64,000 nt of DNA from the NCBI RefSeq assembly GCF_016093295.1, contig NZ_JAEDAL010000006.1:1-64000 (forward strand). The letters are read 5' to 3'. How positions within the stretch are numbered: position 1 is the first letter of the stretch; each line of letters begins with the position of its first letter. The position numbers and the translations under genes are program-made. Below, one piece after another: positions 51,963 through 59,714 of the stretch. The notes beneath the pieces were generated by a model, which was given only the letters and a program-made list of their open reading frames with translations, was not told the DNA's origin and searched no databases. This DNA is from Inhella gelatinilytica. GTDB lineage: Bacteria; Pseudomonadota; Gammaproteobacteria; Burkholderiales; Burkholderiaceae_C.

Positions 51963-52947
51963 GGTGCGGCTCCAACCAAGCGCCCACCCGCGCGGGCAAG
52001 GCCAAGAGATGGCCGGGCCAGCGGCCGGTGGCAAAACCGACATGCCCCCCATGGTCGGGTTGCCACAGGCGAACGGCCGGGTTCGGGACGTCCTGGGCGC
52101 GCGGCAGGCTGTCAAAGGGAACAAAAGGATCGTTGCGCGCGTTCAGCACCAGGCTGGGAATCCGTATGCGGCCCAGGCCCGGCGCGGCGCTGGCACGGGT
52201 GTAATAGTCGGTTGCATTGGCAAAGCCATGCAGCGGGGCCGTGAAGTGGTCATCAAAATCCCACACACTGCCCACACGGCGCACACGTTCCACATCAAAA
52301 AGGCCGGGGTGCTGACCGGCCTTCTGCAGGGCCTTGGGGACCATGGTGCGCAAGAAATAGCGGGTGTAAACCCAGCGGTTGACGCCCCGCTCGAGGGCCC
52401 GGGCCGCCGCCGCCAGGTCCAGCGGTGCCGACACCGCGGCCAAGGCCCGAAGCCGTGAGCAGGCATCAGGCCCCGCCTCCTGGGCCCAGCGCAGCAAAGC
52501 ATTGCCACCCAGGCTCACCCCAACCGCCACGCAGGGCCCGGATCGCACGGCCTGCACCTGGCGCAGCATCCAATCAATTTCGACGTGGTCCCCGGAGTGG
52601 TAGGCCCGGGGTGCACGATTGAGTTCACCGGAGCAGCCGCGGAAGTGCGGAACGGCAAACGCCCAGCCTTGGGCCCGTGCCCAGTGCGCAAAGGCCTGGG
52701 CGTAGTGGCTACCGGAATGGCCCTCAAGCCCGTGGAACAGGACCAAAACAGGTGACTCGGAATCACCCCGCGGTGACACCAACCAATCGCAGTCGACAAA
52801 GTCGCCGTCCGGCGTTTCCCAACGCTCGCGCCGAAAGTGCACCGGATCGCCCTCAAAGCGGCGGGCAAACAACTTGGGCCAAATGGTTTGGGCGTGTCCC
52901 CCCGGAAGCCACCTCGGCGCCGCAATCGGTCCCAAGCCCGTGCCCAC
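51955..52947 (-). CDS. YheT-type alpha/beta hydrolase
   Basis: A 330-residue hydrolase of the YheT/EMB8 family. Near the N-terminus is WLPGGHAQTIWP. Then come LFHGLEGHSGSHYA, RGCSGELNRAPRAYHSG, and the nucleophile Ser in VGVSLGGNALLRW. Asp lies in ARNDPFVP and His in DHGGHVGF. I chose GTG at 52947, 4 nt after the upstream stop. GTG at 52995 would overlap the NTF2-like gene by 44 nt. The substrate is unknown. Confidence 0.85.
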   Translation of the reverse strand: MGTGLGPIAAPRWLPGGHAQTIWPKLFARRFEGDPVHFRRERWETPDGDFVDCDWLVSPRGDSESPVLVLFHGLEGHSGSHYAQAFAHWARAQGWAFAVPHFRGCSGELNRAPRAYHSGDHVEIDWMLRQVQAVRSGPCVAVGVSLGGNALLRWAQEAGPDACSRLRALAAVSAPLDLAAAARALERGVNRWVYTRYFLRTMVPKALQKAGQHPGLFDVERVRRVGSVWDFDDHFTAPLHGFANATDYYTRASAAPGLGRIRIPSLVLNARNDPFVPFDSLPRAQDVPNPAVRLWQPDHGGHVGFATGRWPGHLLALPARVGAWLEPHLG

Positions 52948-52951
52948 CGCG

Positions 52952-53401
52952 TCAGTGCAAGATCGCCGACGCCGTCGCCACCAGAGGCGCCGCACCGCCT
53001 TGCTGAGCCGGGCTGGCGTGATGCAAGACCAAGCGCCACCCTTCAGCCGTTTTCAGATAGACATTGCTGGCCACCACCCAGGAAACCACCATGCCCTCGG
53101 GGCCCGGCTCCAACCGTCGCTCCCGCACTTGGTGAACGGCCAACTGGTCGGTCTGCAGTTTGCGCACCTCGGTGGGCTCGATCGACATCCCACCTTGGGT
53201 GAGCAGTTGCTCGAAGTTCGCTCGAATGGCCGTAATGCCCACCAAGAGCGGTCCCCCGGGGTGGATGCAACGCACCTCTTCGTCGCCCACCCACAGCGCA
53301 ATCAACCGATCCACATCGCCGGCTTGCAGCGCTTCGTAAAACTGGGTCTCGATGTCTTCCGGGCTGGCGAGCAGCACCGCCAGCGGCGCGCGGCGGCTCA
53401 T
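52952..53401 (-). CDS. NTF2-like (SnoaL/ketosteroid-isomerase fold) protein
   Basis: A 149-residue NTF2-fold protein: FYEALQAGDVDRLIALWVGDEEVRCIHPGG is the helix-cone start, with later strands MVVSWVVASNVYLKTAEGWRLVLHHAS. Such proteins are often small binding or isomerase domains; no active-site residues can be assigned. It lies 1 nt after the zinc-finger gene and 4 nt before the hydrolase, so all are one minus-strand operon. Confidence 0.82.
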   Translation of the reverse strand: MSRRAPLAVLLASPEDIETQFYEALQAGDVDRLIALWVGDEEVRCIHPGGPLLVGITAIRANFEQLLTQGGMSIEPTEVRKLQTDQLAVHQVRERRLEPGPEGMVVSWVVASNVYLKTAEGWRLVLHHASPAQQGGAAPLVATASAILH

Positions 53402-53402
53402 C

Positions 53403-53603
53403 TCAATGGCCGCTCGACAACACTTCGCCCGCCTTCAGGCGGTACTCCGTGCCGCAATAGGGGCAACGCCCGTGGCCGCCATGACTCAGGTCGATGTAGA
53501 CCTTGGGATGGCCGCTCCAGAGGGTCATCTTGGGGTTGGGGCAGGCCACCACGCCCGGGCCCTGCGTTTCCTTGGCGCTGACTTCGACGACGGATTGGCT
53601 CAT
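53403..53603 (-). CDS. Zinc-finger domain protein (NDUFS6-like)
   Basis: A 66-residue protein with the small zinc-finger domain known from bacterial proteins similar to mitochondrial NDUFS6. Ligands are seen in VACPNPKMTLWSGHPKVY (Cys and His) and RCPYCGTEYRL (two Cys). Probably a respiratory-complex or structural zinc protein. It is the first gene of the zinc-finger, NTF2-like, hydrolase, hypothetical operon. Confidence 0.85.
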   Translation of the reverse strand: MSQSVVEVSAKETQGPGVVACPNPKMTLWSGHPKVYIDLSHGGHGRCPYCGTEYRLKAGEVLSSGH

Positions 53604-53655
53604 GGTCGCTCACGAAACAAAGTAGATAAGTCCGGATTCTAGGAAGCCCGGTCCC

Positions 53656-54855
53656 TCAGCGCAGGCAATCGGCAACCACCTCAATCCAATGGCGCACGGG
53701 CACGCCGTCTTCTTCAGCCAGATGAGTCAGGCAGCCGATGTTGGCACTGACGATGACCTCGGCGTGTAACGCCCCCAGCGTCGCCCGCTTGCGCGCCCGC
53801 AGGGCTTGAGCAACCGCAGGCTGCAACACCGAGTAGGTGCCCGCCGACCCGCAGCACAGGTGCGAATCCTGCGGCAACAGCACCTCAAACCCGAGTGCAC
53901 GTAAACCTTGCTCCACGGCATCGGCCTTGCGCTGGCCATGTTGCAGCGTGCAGGGTGGGTGCCACGCCAACCGCGGCAAGGGCCCTGGGCGCATCCGGGC
54001 CCGAAGCCGCTCGATATGGCTGTCCGTCAGCAGCCACACGCCCAAATCTTGCGTGCGCGCCGCCACGTCTTGGGCCGCGTCTCCGGGTTGATGGAGCGGG
54101 TACTCCTGCACCATCAAGCCACAGCCGCTGGCATTGGACACAATGGGTTCCGGTCGGCCCGCGCATCGGGCCACCAGGGCTTCGATGTCGCGTTGCGCTC
54201 CGCGTTCGTCCCCCAAGTGCGCCCGCACGGCTCCGCAACATCCCTCAATGGGCAGTCCTTGCGTCCCGACCGCAGCGAGCACCCGTTGCGTCGCGGCTTC
54301 AATATTCGGGGCCAGCGCGCCCTGCACGCACCCTCGAAGCAACAACACCTGCCGCGGCTGACTGGCCACGCGGGCCGAATGGCGCACTGGAGCAGGGGCG
54401 GGAATGGCGCGTCGCAGGCGCTGCGGGGCCAAGGGCCGAACCCAGCGGCCCAGTGTCAGCGCCCATGCGAAGGCACGCGAGGGCAGAAACCGGGCCAACA
54501 CCGCACGCTTCCAGCGCTCCAACCGGGGGCGGGGCGGAGCGGTTTGTTCCACCAAATGCCGACCAATTTCGACCAACTCACCGTAGCGAACCCCGGACGG
54601 ACAGGTGGACTCGCAACCGCGGCAGGTGAGGCACCGATCCAAGTGCACCTGCGTGGCGCGCAGAGGTGGCTCGCCCTGCAAGACCTCGCGGATCAAGTCG
54701 ATGCGCCCCCGCGGGCTGTCCATTTCATGGCCCAGTACCTGGTAACTCGGGCACGTGGCGGTGCAAAACCCACAGTGGACACAAGACTGAATCAGCTCGG
54801 CCGCTCGCTGCGCCTTGACGTCGTGTTGCCAAGACGGGGCCAGGTTCGTGTGCAT
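53656..54855 (-). CDS. glcF: Glycolate oxidase iron-sulphur subunit
   Basis: A 399-residue protein with two ferredoxin-type [4Fe-4S] sites, CVHCGFCTATCPSY and CLTCRGCESTCPSG, followed by two CCG cysteine-rich domains (LLLRGCVQG, GCCGAVRAHLG, WHPPCTLQHG and LCCGSAGTYS). GlcF passes electrons from GlcD/GlcE to quinone. glcD and glcE are not adjacent here. The ATG overlaps the pcp stop by one base (TGATG). The gph-like HAD at 7.6 kb could supply glycolate, but that is inference. Confidence 0.9.
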   Translation of the reverse strand: MHTNLAPSWQHDVKAQRAAELIQSCVHCGFCTATCPSYQVLGHEMDSPRGRIDLIREVLQGEPPLRATQVHLDRCLTCRGCESTCPSGVRYGELVEIGRHLVEQTAPPRPRLERWKRAVLARFLPSRAFAWALTLGRWVRPLAPQRLRRAIPAPAPVRHSARVASQPRQVLLLRGCVQGALAPNIEAATQRVLAAVGTQGLPIEGCCGAVRAHLGDERGAQRDIEALVARCAGRPEPIVSNASGCGLMVQEYPLHQPGDAAQDVAARTQDLGVWLLTDSHIERLRARMRPGPLPRLAWHPPCTLQHGQRKADAVEQGLRALGFEVLLPQDSHLCCGSAGTYSVLQPAVAQALRARKRATLGALHAEVIVSANIGCLTHLAEEDGVPVRHWIEVVADCLR

Positions 54856-55496
54856 CAGGACTCGAAACCTGCGCTCAGGGCCAAGTCGGCCCCGTCCGGC
54901 GTGTTCAGGGCGGCCGTCAACGCAGCGCGAACGCCCGCCACCATCACCTCCAACCGCAGGGGCGGTTGCGGCCCCGAAAGTGCGGGGACGTGCAAAAACC
55001 CGCTGCGAACGGCGGCGTTGCGACGCAAGCGATGTTGCAGCCCATAGAAGACCTGATTGCACACATAGCTGCCCGCCGTCAGCGACAACTCCGCCGGAAC
55101 CCCCACAGCCTGAGCCGCTCGCACCATGGTCTTGAGGGGCAAAGTGCTGAAATAGGCGGAGGGGCTGCGTGGCACGACCGGGCTGTCAATGGGCTGGACC
55201 CCGTCGTTGTCAGGAATGCGTGCATCAATCAGATTGAGTGCCACCCGCTCAAAGGAGAGCACGTCCCGGTTGGCGGCCTGGCCCATCGCCAAAACGAGCT
55301 GAGGCCGTACTTGTTGAACGGCCTCCGTCAGCGCGGCCAACGAGCGGCCAAAGCTCACGGGCAGTTGGCGCGCCACCACGGCACACCCCTGCAGGGGCGA
55401 ATCCGCCAGCGCCTGAGCCAGCAGCCAAGAACTGTTGATCGAGTCCCCGTCAAAGGGCTCAAAACCAGTGATGAGCAAGGGGGCCTGAGCTTGCAT
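54855..55496 (-). CDS. pcp: Pyrrolidone-carboxylate peptidase
   Basis: Removes N-terminal pyroglutamate from peptides. The 213-residue cysteine peptidase (C15) starts LLITGFEPFDG and has Glu83 in SFERVALN, Cys146 in GSYVCNQVFY and His169 in FLHVP as catalytic residues. The frame upstream is open, but the ATG at 55496 gives the family N-terminus. GACACT lies 7 bases before it (possible leaderless start). Coupled to glcF by overlap. Confidence 0.92.
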   Translation of the reverse strand: MQAQAPLLITGFEPFDGDSINSSWLLAQALADSPLQGCAVVARQLPVSFGRSLAALTEAVQQVRPQLVLAMGQAANRDVLSFERVALNLIDARIPDNDGVQPIDSPVVPRSPSAYFSTLPLKTMVRAAQAVGVPAELSLTAGSYVCNQVFYGLQHRLRRNAAVRSGFLHVPALSGPQPPLRLEVMVAGVRAALTAALNTPDGADLALSAGFES

Positions 55497-55536
55497 GGGG
55501 CTTAGTGTCGCCAAAAACTGAGAGAAACTGGCGCCC

Positions 55537-56505
55537 ATGTCAGTGAACCCTGTGGAATCTGCCCGCCAAGCCCTGCGCATCGAAGCTTCTGCGCTGCAGG
55601 CCCTCGTGGATCGCATCGATGAGCGCATGGCTCAGGCCGTCGCGGCGGTGCTTTCGTGTCAGGGTCGGGTCATCGTCATGGGCATGGGCAAGAGTGGCCA
55701 TGTGGGGCGCAAGATCGCGGCCACGTTGGCCAGCACCGGCACCCCGGCCTTCTTTGTCCATCCGGCCGAAGCCAGCCACGGCGACTTGGGCATGATCACG
55801 CCACAGGATGTGATCTTGGCGTTGTCCAACAGTGGTGAGAGCGATGAACTCGCGGTCATCCTGCCAGTCATCAAACGGCTCGGGGTCACCCTCATCGCCA
55901 TCACCGGCGGTGCGCAATCCACCCTGGCGCGGCATGCCGACTGCGTACTGGACAGCCGCGTCGATCAAGAAGCCTGCCCCTTGAATTTGGCGCCCACCGC
56001 CAGCACCACCGCCCAAATGGCCTTGGGCGATGCGTTGGCCGTCGCGCTGCTGGATTCGCGAGGCTTCCGCCCCGAGGATTTCGCCCGTTCCCACCCAGGG
56101 GGGGCCCTGGGCCGAAAGTTACTCACCCACGTCCACGATCTGATGCGCCAAGGTGAGGCCCTGCCCTGCGTCGCCCCCGACACGCCCTTCATTGACATGA
56201 TGCGCGTCATGTCCGCCAAGGCCCTGGGGTGCGCGGCGGTCGTCGACGGCGATGGGCGGCTGCTGGGCATCTTTACGGACGGTGACTTGCGCCGCCTGGT
56301 CGAGCGGGGTGCAGACCTCCGGGCGCTGAGCGCGGCCGATGTCATGCACACCCAGCCGCACACCGTTCGCGCCGAGGCTCTCGCAGTCGACGCCGCCGAC
56401 TTGATGGAGCAAGCCCGGGTGACGGTTGTGCTGGTGGTCGATGACACAGGCCACCTGCAAGGCGCCGTGAGCAGCAACGATTTGATGCGGGCGAAGGTCA
56501 TATGA
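55537..56505 (+). CDS. kdsD: Arabinose-5-phosphate isomerase (KdsD/KpsF)
   Basis: Converts ribulose 5-phosphate to arabinose 5-phosphate, the first step of KDO synthesis for LPS. The 322 residues have an N-terminal SIS domain (VIVMGMGKSGHVGRKIAATLAS, HPAEASHGDLGM, ALSNSGESDE) and two C-terminal CBS domains (VMSAKALGCAAVVDGDGRLLG and VTVVLVVDDTGHLQG). Overlaps kdsC by ATGA. Divergent from pcp by 40 bp. Confidence 0.96.
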   Translation: MSVNPVESARQALRIEASALQALVDRIDERMAQAVAAVLSCQGRVIVMGMGKSGHVGRKIAATLASTGTPAFFVHPAEASHGDLGMITPQDVILALSNSGESDELAVILPVIKRLGVTLIAITGGAQSTLARHADCVLDSRVDQEACPLNLAPTASTTAQMALGDALAVALLDSRGFRPEDFARSHPGGALGRKLLTHVHDLMRQGEALPCVAPDTPFIDMMRVMSAKALGCAAVVDGDGRLLGIFTDGDLRRLVERGADLRALSAADVMHTQPHTVRAEALAVDAADLMEQARVTVVLVVDDTGHLQGAVSSNDLMRAKVI

Positions 56506-57074
56506 GGGCGGCGCTGACGCACGCGCCCGAGCTCCTGCTTCGCGCCCAAGGGCGAGGCCCCGGCATGAAGGCCGTGATCTTCGATGTCGACGGGGTTCTG
56601 ACCGACGGGCGCATCTACATCGGGGAGCACGGGGAAACGGTCAAGGCCTTCTCGACCCTGGATGGCCATGGGCTGGTTTTGCTGCGACGCGTCGGCATCG
56701 TGCCCATCATCATCACGGGACGGGACTCGGCCGCGGTGCGCCGCCGACTTGCCGACTTGGGGCTGACCCATGCCCGCTTCGGGATCAAGGACAAGCTGGC
56801 GGCCGCCAACGCGCTGCTGAGCGAACTCGGGTTGGATTGGTCCGAGGTGGCCGCCATGGGCGACGACTGGCCCGACCTGCCCCTGTTGACCCGCGCCGCC
56901 ATGGCCTTTGCGCCGCCCGGCGCCCACCCCGAAGTCTTGGCCGTGTCGCACCACGTGACGCGTGCCCCGGCCGGCCATGGTGCCGCACGGGAGGCCGCGG
57001 ACCTGCTGCTAATGGCGGCCGGTCACTATCACGCCCAGTTTGAAATCGCCTGTCAGACGCTGGACGGCGCATGA
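56502..57074 (+). CDS. kdsC: KDO-8-phosphate phosphatase
   Basis: Removes phosphate from KDO 8-phosphate. The 190-residue HAD enzyme has FDVDGVLTDG (nucleophile Asp28, acid Asp30), ITGRDS (motif II) and GDDWPDLPLL (motif IV), with the small cap typical of the KdsC tetramer. The ATG at 56502 keeps the conserved PELLLRAQG leader and overlaps the kdsD stop. Confidence 0.95.
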   Translation: MRAALTHAPELLLRAQGRGPGMKAVIFDVDGVLTDGRIYIGEHGETVKAFSTLDGHGLVLLRRVGIVPIIITGRDSAAVRRRLADLGLTHARFGIKDKLAAANALLSELGLDWSEVAAMGDDWPDLPLLTRAAMAFAPPGAHPEVLAVSHHVTRAPAGHGAAREAADLLLMAAGHYHAQFEIACQTLDGA

Positions 57075-57132
57075 GCATGCCGGGCCGCTCCCGAGTGCGA
57101 ATCCCGCAGCGCTTGGCGCGGAGGGCAGTCCA

Positions 57133-57831
57133 ATGAACGCCGCACGACCGCAAGGCACCGGGTCCGGGGCCCCGCTGGCACCTTTACCGCCCCTCGCGGG
57201 GCGCAGCAAGCCCCCCCGTGGGCTGTGGGTGTGGCGTCTACAGGCCTGGCTCAGCCACTACCTGCCGCTGGCGCTCTTGGCGCTGGGGGCGCTCTTCACC
57301 GCCTGGCTGGCGCGGCAAACACCGCCGGTTGGTGCCCCAACCGTCGAGCGCGCGGTACGGACCGATCCGGACTACACGATGTCGGGGTTTGAAATTCACC
57401 GGTTTTGGCCGGACGGACGGCAACAAGCTTGGCTCAGTGGGGAAACCCTGCGGCACTTTCCCCACAACGACACGATCGAGGTCGACCAGTTGCGCCTGCG
57501 TTGGGTGGACGAAGCCGGTCGGGTGATGGTGGCCTTGGCCCAGCGCGGCAGTGGCCCCGCCAAGGGCGAGCGGCTGCGCTTGGACGGGGCGGTACAGGTT
57601 CAGCGCTTCGCGGCGGACGCACCGGAGGGGGCGGCCGCGGAGTGGGTCTTGAACACCGAGTCGCTGGAGGCCTGGGGGCCTGAGCAGCGACTTTTCAGTC
57701 GGCGCCCAACCCAATTCCAGACCGAGAGCCTGCAACTGCAGGCCACCGGCTTTGAGTACCAACACCGCACAGGTCACGTGATGTTCCAAGGCCCCAACCG
57801 CACCGAACTTCAACCGCGTCGCACCCGATGA
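57133..57831 (+). CDS. lptC: LptC, LPS export bridge protein
   Basis: A 232-residue inner-membrane-anchored protein. One TM helix (about 50-68, SHYLPLALLALGALFTAW) precedes the periplasmic beta-jellyroll: PDYTMSGFEIHRFWPDGRQQAWLSGETLRHFP matches LptC. It links LptBFG to LptA. GGAG precedes the ATG. The long proline-rich cytosolic tail (about 1-48) is unusual for LptC. Usually followed by lptA, but here an SDR overlaps its stop. Confidence 0.87.
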   Translation: MNAARPQGTGSGAPLAPLPPLAGRSKPPRGLWVWRLQAWLSHYLPLALLALGALFTAWLARQTPPVGAPTVERAVRTDPDYTMSGFEIHRFWPDGRQQAWLSGETLRHFPHNDTIEVDQLRLRWVDEAGRVMVALAQRGSGPAKGERLRLDGAVQVQRFAADAPEGAAAEWVLNTESLEAWGPEQRLFSRRPTQFQTESLQLQATGFEYQHRTGHVMFQGPNRTELQPRRTR

Positions 57832-58622
57832 GCACGCTCGCCGCCAACCCCAGCGCACCGCTGGTTTTCATTACCGGCGCCTCCAGTGGCATCGGACAAG
57901 CCTTGGCACTGCGGTATTACCAGGCGGGCTGGCGCTTGGCACTGCTCGCGCGGCGCACCGAGGTCGTCACGACTTGGGCGCAGGCCGAGGGGTTGGACGC
58001 GGCACGCTGGGCCGTGTACGAGGCCGACGTCGTCGACGCGCAAGCCCTTCAGACCGCAGCAGCCCACTGCGTGACCACCCAAGGCTTACCGGACACGGTG
58101 ATTGCCAGTGCAGGGGTCAGCATCGGGGTCGACACCGCCCTGGCAGAAGATTTGCCGGTGTTCAAGCAAGTGCTCGACACCAACCTGTACGGCACAGCGG
58201 TCAGCTTTCAACCGTTTATTGAACCCATGCGCCGGCGCGGCAGCGGCCGACTCGTTGGCGTGGCCAGTGTGGCCGCCATCCGGGGCTTGGCCGGCCATGG
58301 CGCCTACTGCGCCAGCAAGGCGGGCGTGGTGAGCTACTGCGAAGCCCTGCGCCTTGAGTGCCGGGGCAGCGGGGTGCAAGTGGTCACCCTCGTGCCCGGC
58401 TACGTGGACACCCCGCTGACCCGCGTGAACAGCTACTCCATGCCGTTCCTGATGCCCGCTTCGGTGTTTGCCGACCGGGCCTTCAAAAGCATTGAGTCCG
58501 GCTGCAGCTACCGCGTCATTCCGTGGCAAATGGGCTGGGTGGCCAAGCTCATGCGGGTGCTGCCCAATCCGCTGTTCGATCGGCTCTTCAGCGGCCGCGG
58601 GCGAAAACCTCGCCAAGGTTGA
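57828..58622 (+). CDS. Short-chain dehydrogenase/reductase
   Basis: A 264-residue SDR with cofactor motif TGASSGIG (about 16-23), NAG-equivalent ASAGVSIG, catalytic Ser in VASVAAIRG and YxxxK in YCASK. A C-terminal basic segment (RGRKPRQG). The substrate is unknown; KDSR-like or lipid-related SDRs have similar length. Its start overlaps lptC by ATGA, so it is expressed with the LPS genes. Confidence 0.9.
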   Translation: MSTLAANPSAPLVFITGASSGIGQALALRYYQAGWRLALLARRTEVVTTWAQAEGLDAARWAVYEADVVDAQALQTAAAHCVTTQGLPDTVIASAGVSIGVDTALAEDLPVFKQVLDTNLYGTAVSFQPFIEPMRRRGSGRLVGVASVAAIRGLAGHGAYCASKAGVVSYCEALRLECRGSGVQVVTLVPGYVDTPLTRVNSYSMPFLMPASVFADRAFKSIESGCSYRVIPWQMGWVAKLMRVLPNPLFDRLFSGRGRKPRQG

Positions 58623-58748
58623 GCGGCGCCAGCGGCGCACCCCGGGTCTGCATCAAAACCGGCTCTGCGTGCAATCGTTCCTTTCAAGGGTCGAGCGACG
58701 CCAGCAAGCTGGGGCACACTCTCCGGCGGGTCTGTTTTCCCTGCCTCC

Positions 58749-59705
58749 ATGCACTCACCCAACCGCCGCTTGCTGCTTCAAACCCTCGCCCTGGGCGGAG
58801 CGATGGGCCTCGCGGGCTGTGTGAGCGCCCCGCCGCCGTTGCGGGTCGGCAGCATTGTTTTTCCAGGCTACGAGCCCCTCTTTCTGGCGCGGGATCTGGG
58901 CTGGCTGCACAGCGACCAGGTGCGGTTGATCGAACTGCTGTCCAGCCAAGACAGTCTGCGGGCCCTCGCCTCGAAGCAACTCGAGGCCGCGATGTTGACG
59001 TTGGACGAGGTGCTGAGCGGTATCAGCGAAGGCCTGGACCTGCGCGTGGTCGCCATCCTGGACCGCTCGGAAGGCGCAGATGCTGTGGTGGTCCATCCCC
59101 GGGTGCCCAACGACGCCGCACTGGCCGGCCTCACGCTGGCCTACGAGGAAGGCGCCGTCGGGGCGCTGATGCTGGCGGAGTTTCTGCGGGCGCACAAGCT
59201 CAAACCCGAGCACTTCAAGCGCGTACCGACCACGCTGATGGAATCAGCCGCCGCCTTGCGCAGTGGCTCGGCCGACGTGGTGGTCACGGGCGAGCCCTGG
59301 CTCAGCCAGTTGGAGGCCTTTGGGGCCCGGCGCCTGTTTGACAGCCGGGCCATCCCCTGGCGCATCATTGACTTGTTGGCCGTCCGTGCCGATGTGCTCA
59401 CTTCCCACGGCCATCACATTCGCCATGCGGTCCACAGCCATTACTCGGCCCTCGGGTTTTGGCAGCGCCGGCCCGAAGAAGCGGCGCGTCGGGTCGCCCC
59501 GCGACTGGACCTCCCCGTCGAACAGGTTGCGACCGTCCTGCGCGGCCTGATCCAACCCGACTTGGACACCACGCGGCGGTGGTTTCAGCCGGGCAGCGAA
59601 CTGGCCCGGCAGGTGGAGGCCCTGCAGCAGCAAATGGTGCGCGACGGGCTCCTAAGCCGCAGCGTGCCCACGGGCACCCTGTTCGACCCCCGTTTTCTGG
59701 ACTAG
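58749..59705 (+). CDS. Solute-binding lipoprotein (SsuA/ThiY/TauA-like)
   Basis: A 318-residue lipoprotein (lipobox LAGC, Cys at about 24) of the NMT1/THI5-SsuA binding-protein family: VGSIVFPGYEPLFLARDLGWL, SKQLEAAMLTLDEVLSG, LAYEEGAVGALMLAEFL and GSADVVVTGEPWLSQL. No permease or ATPase genes are near. It stops 9 bp before a hybrid kinase with a periplasmic domain, so it is more likely a ligand receptor for that kinase than a transporter part. Confidence 0.85.
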   Translation: MHSPNRRLLLQTLALGGAMGLAGCVSAPPPLRVGSIVFPGYEPLFLARDLGWLHSDQVRLIELLSSQDSLRALASKQLEAAMLTLDEVLSGISEGLDLRVVAILDRSEGADAVVVHPRVPNDAALAGLTLAYEEGAVGALMLAEFLRAHKLKPEHFKRVPTTLMESAAALRSGSADVVVTGEPWLSQLEAFGARRLFDSRAIPWRIIDLLAVRADVLTSHGHHIRHAVHSHYSALGFWQRRPEEAARRVAPRLDLPVEQVATVLRGLIQPDLDTTRRWFQPGSELARQVEALQQQMVRDGLLSRSVPTGTLFDPRFLD

Positions 59706-59714
59706 GACGCCGCC

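Noticed and set aside
58623-58748. Possible small RNA or promoter between the SDR and binding-lipoprotein genes.
   Set aside because: I found no convincing promoter, hairpin or repeat in these 126 bp.
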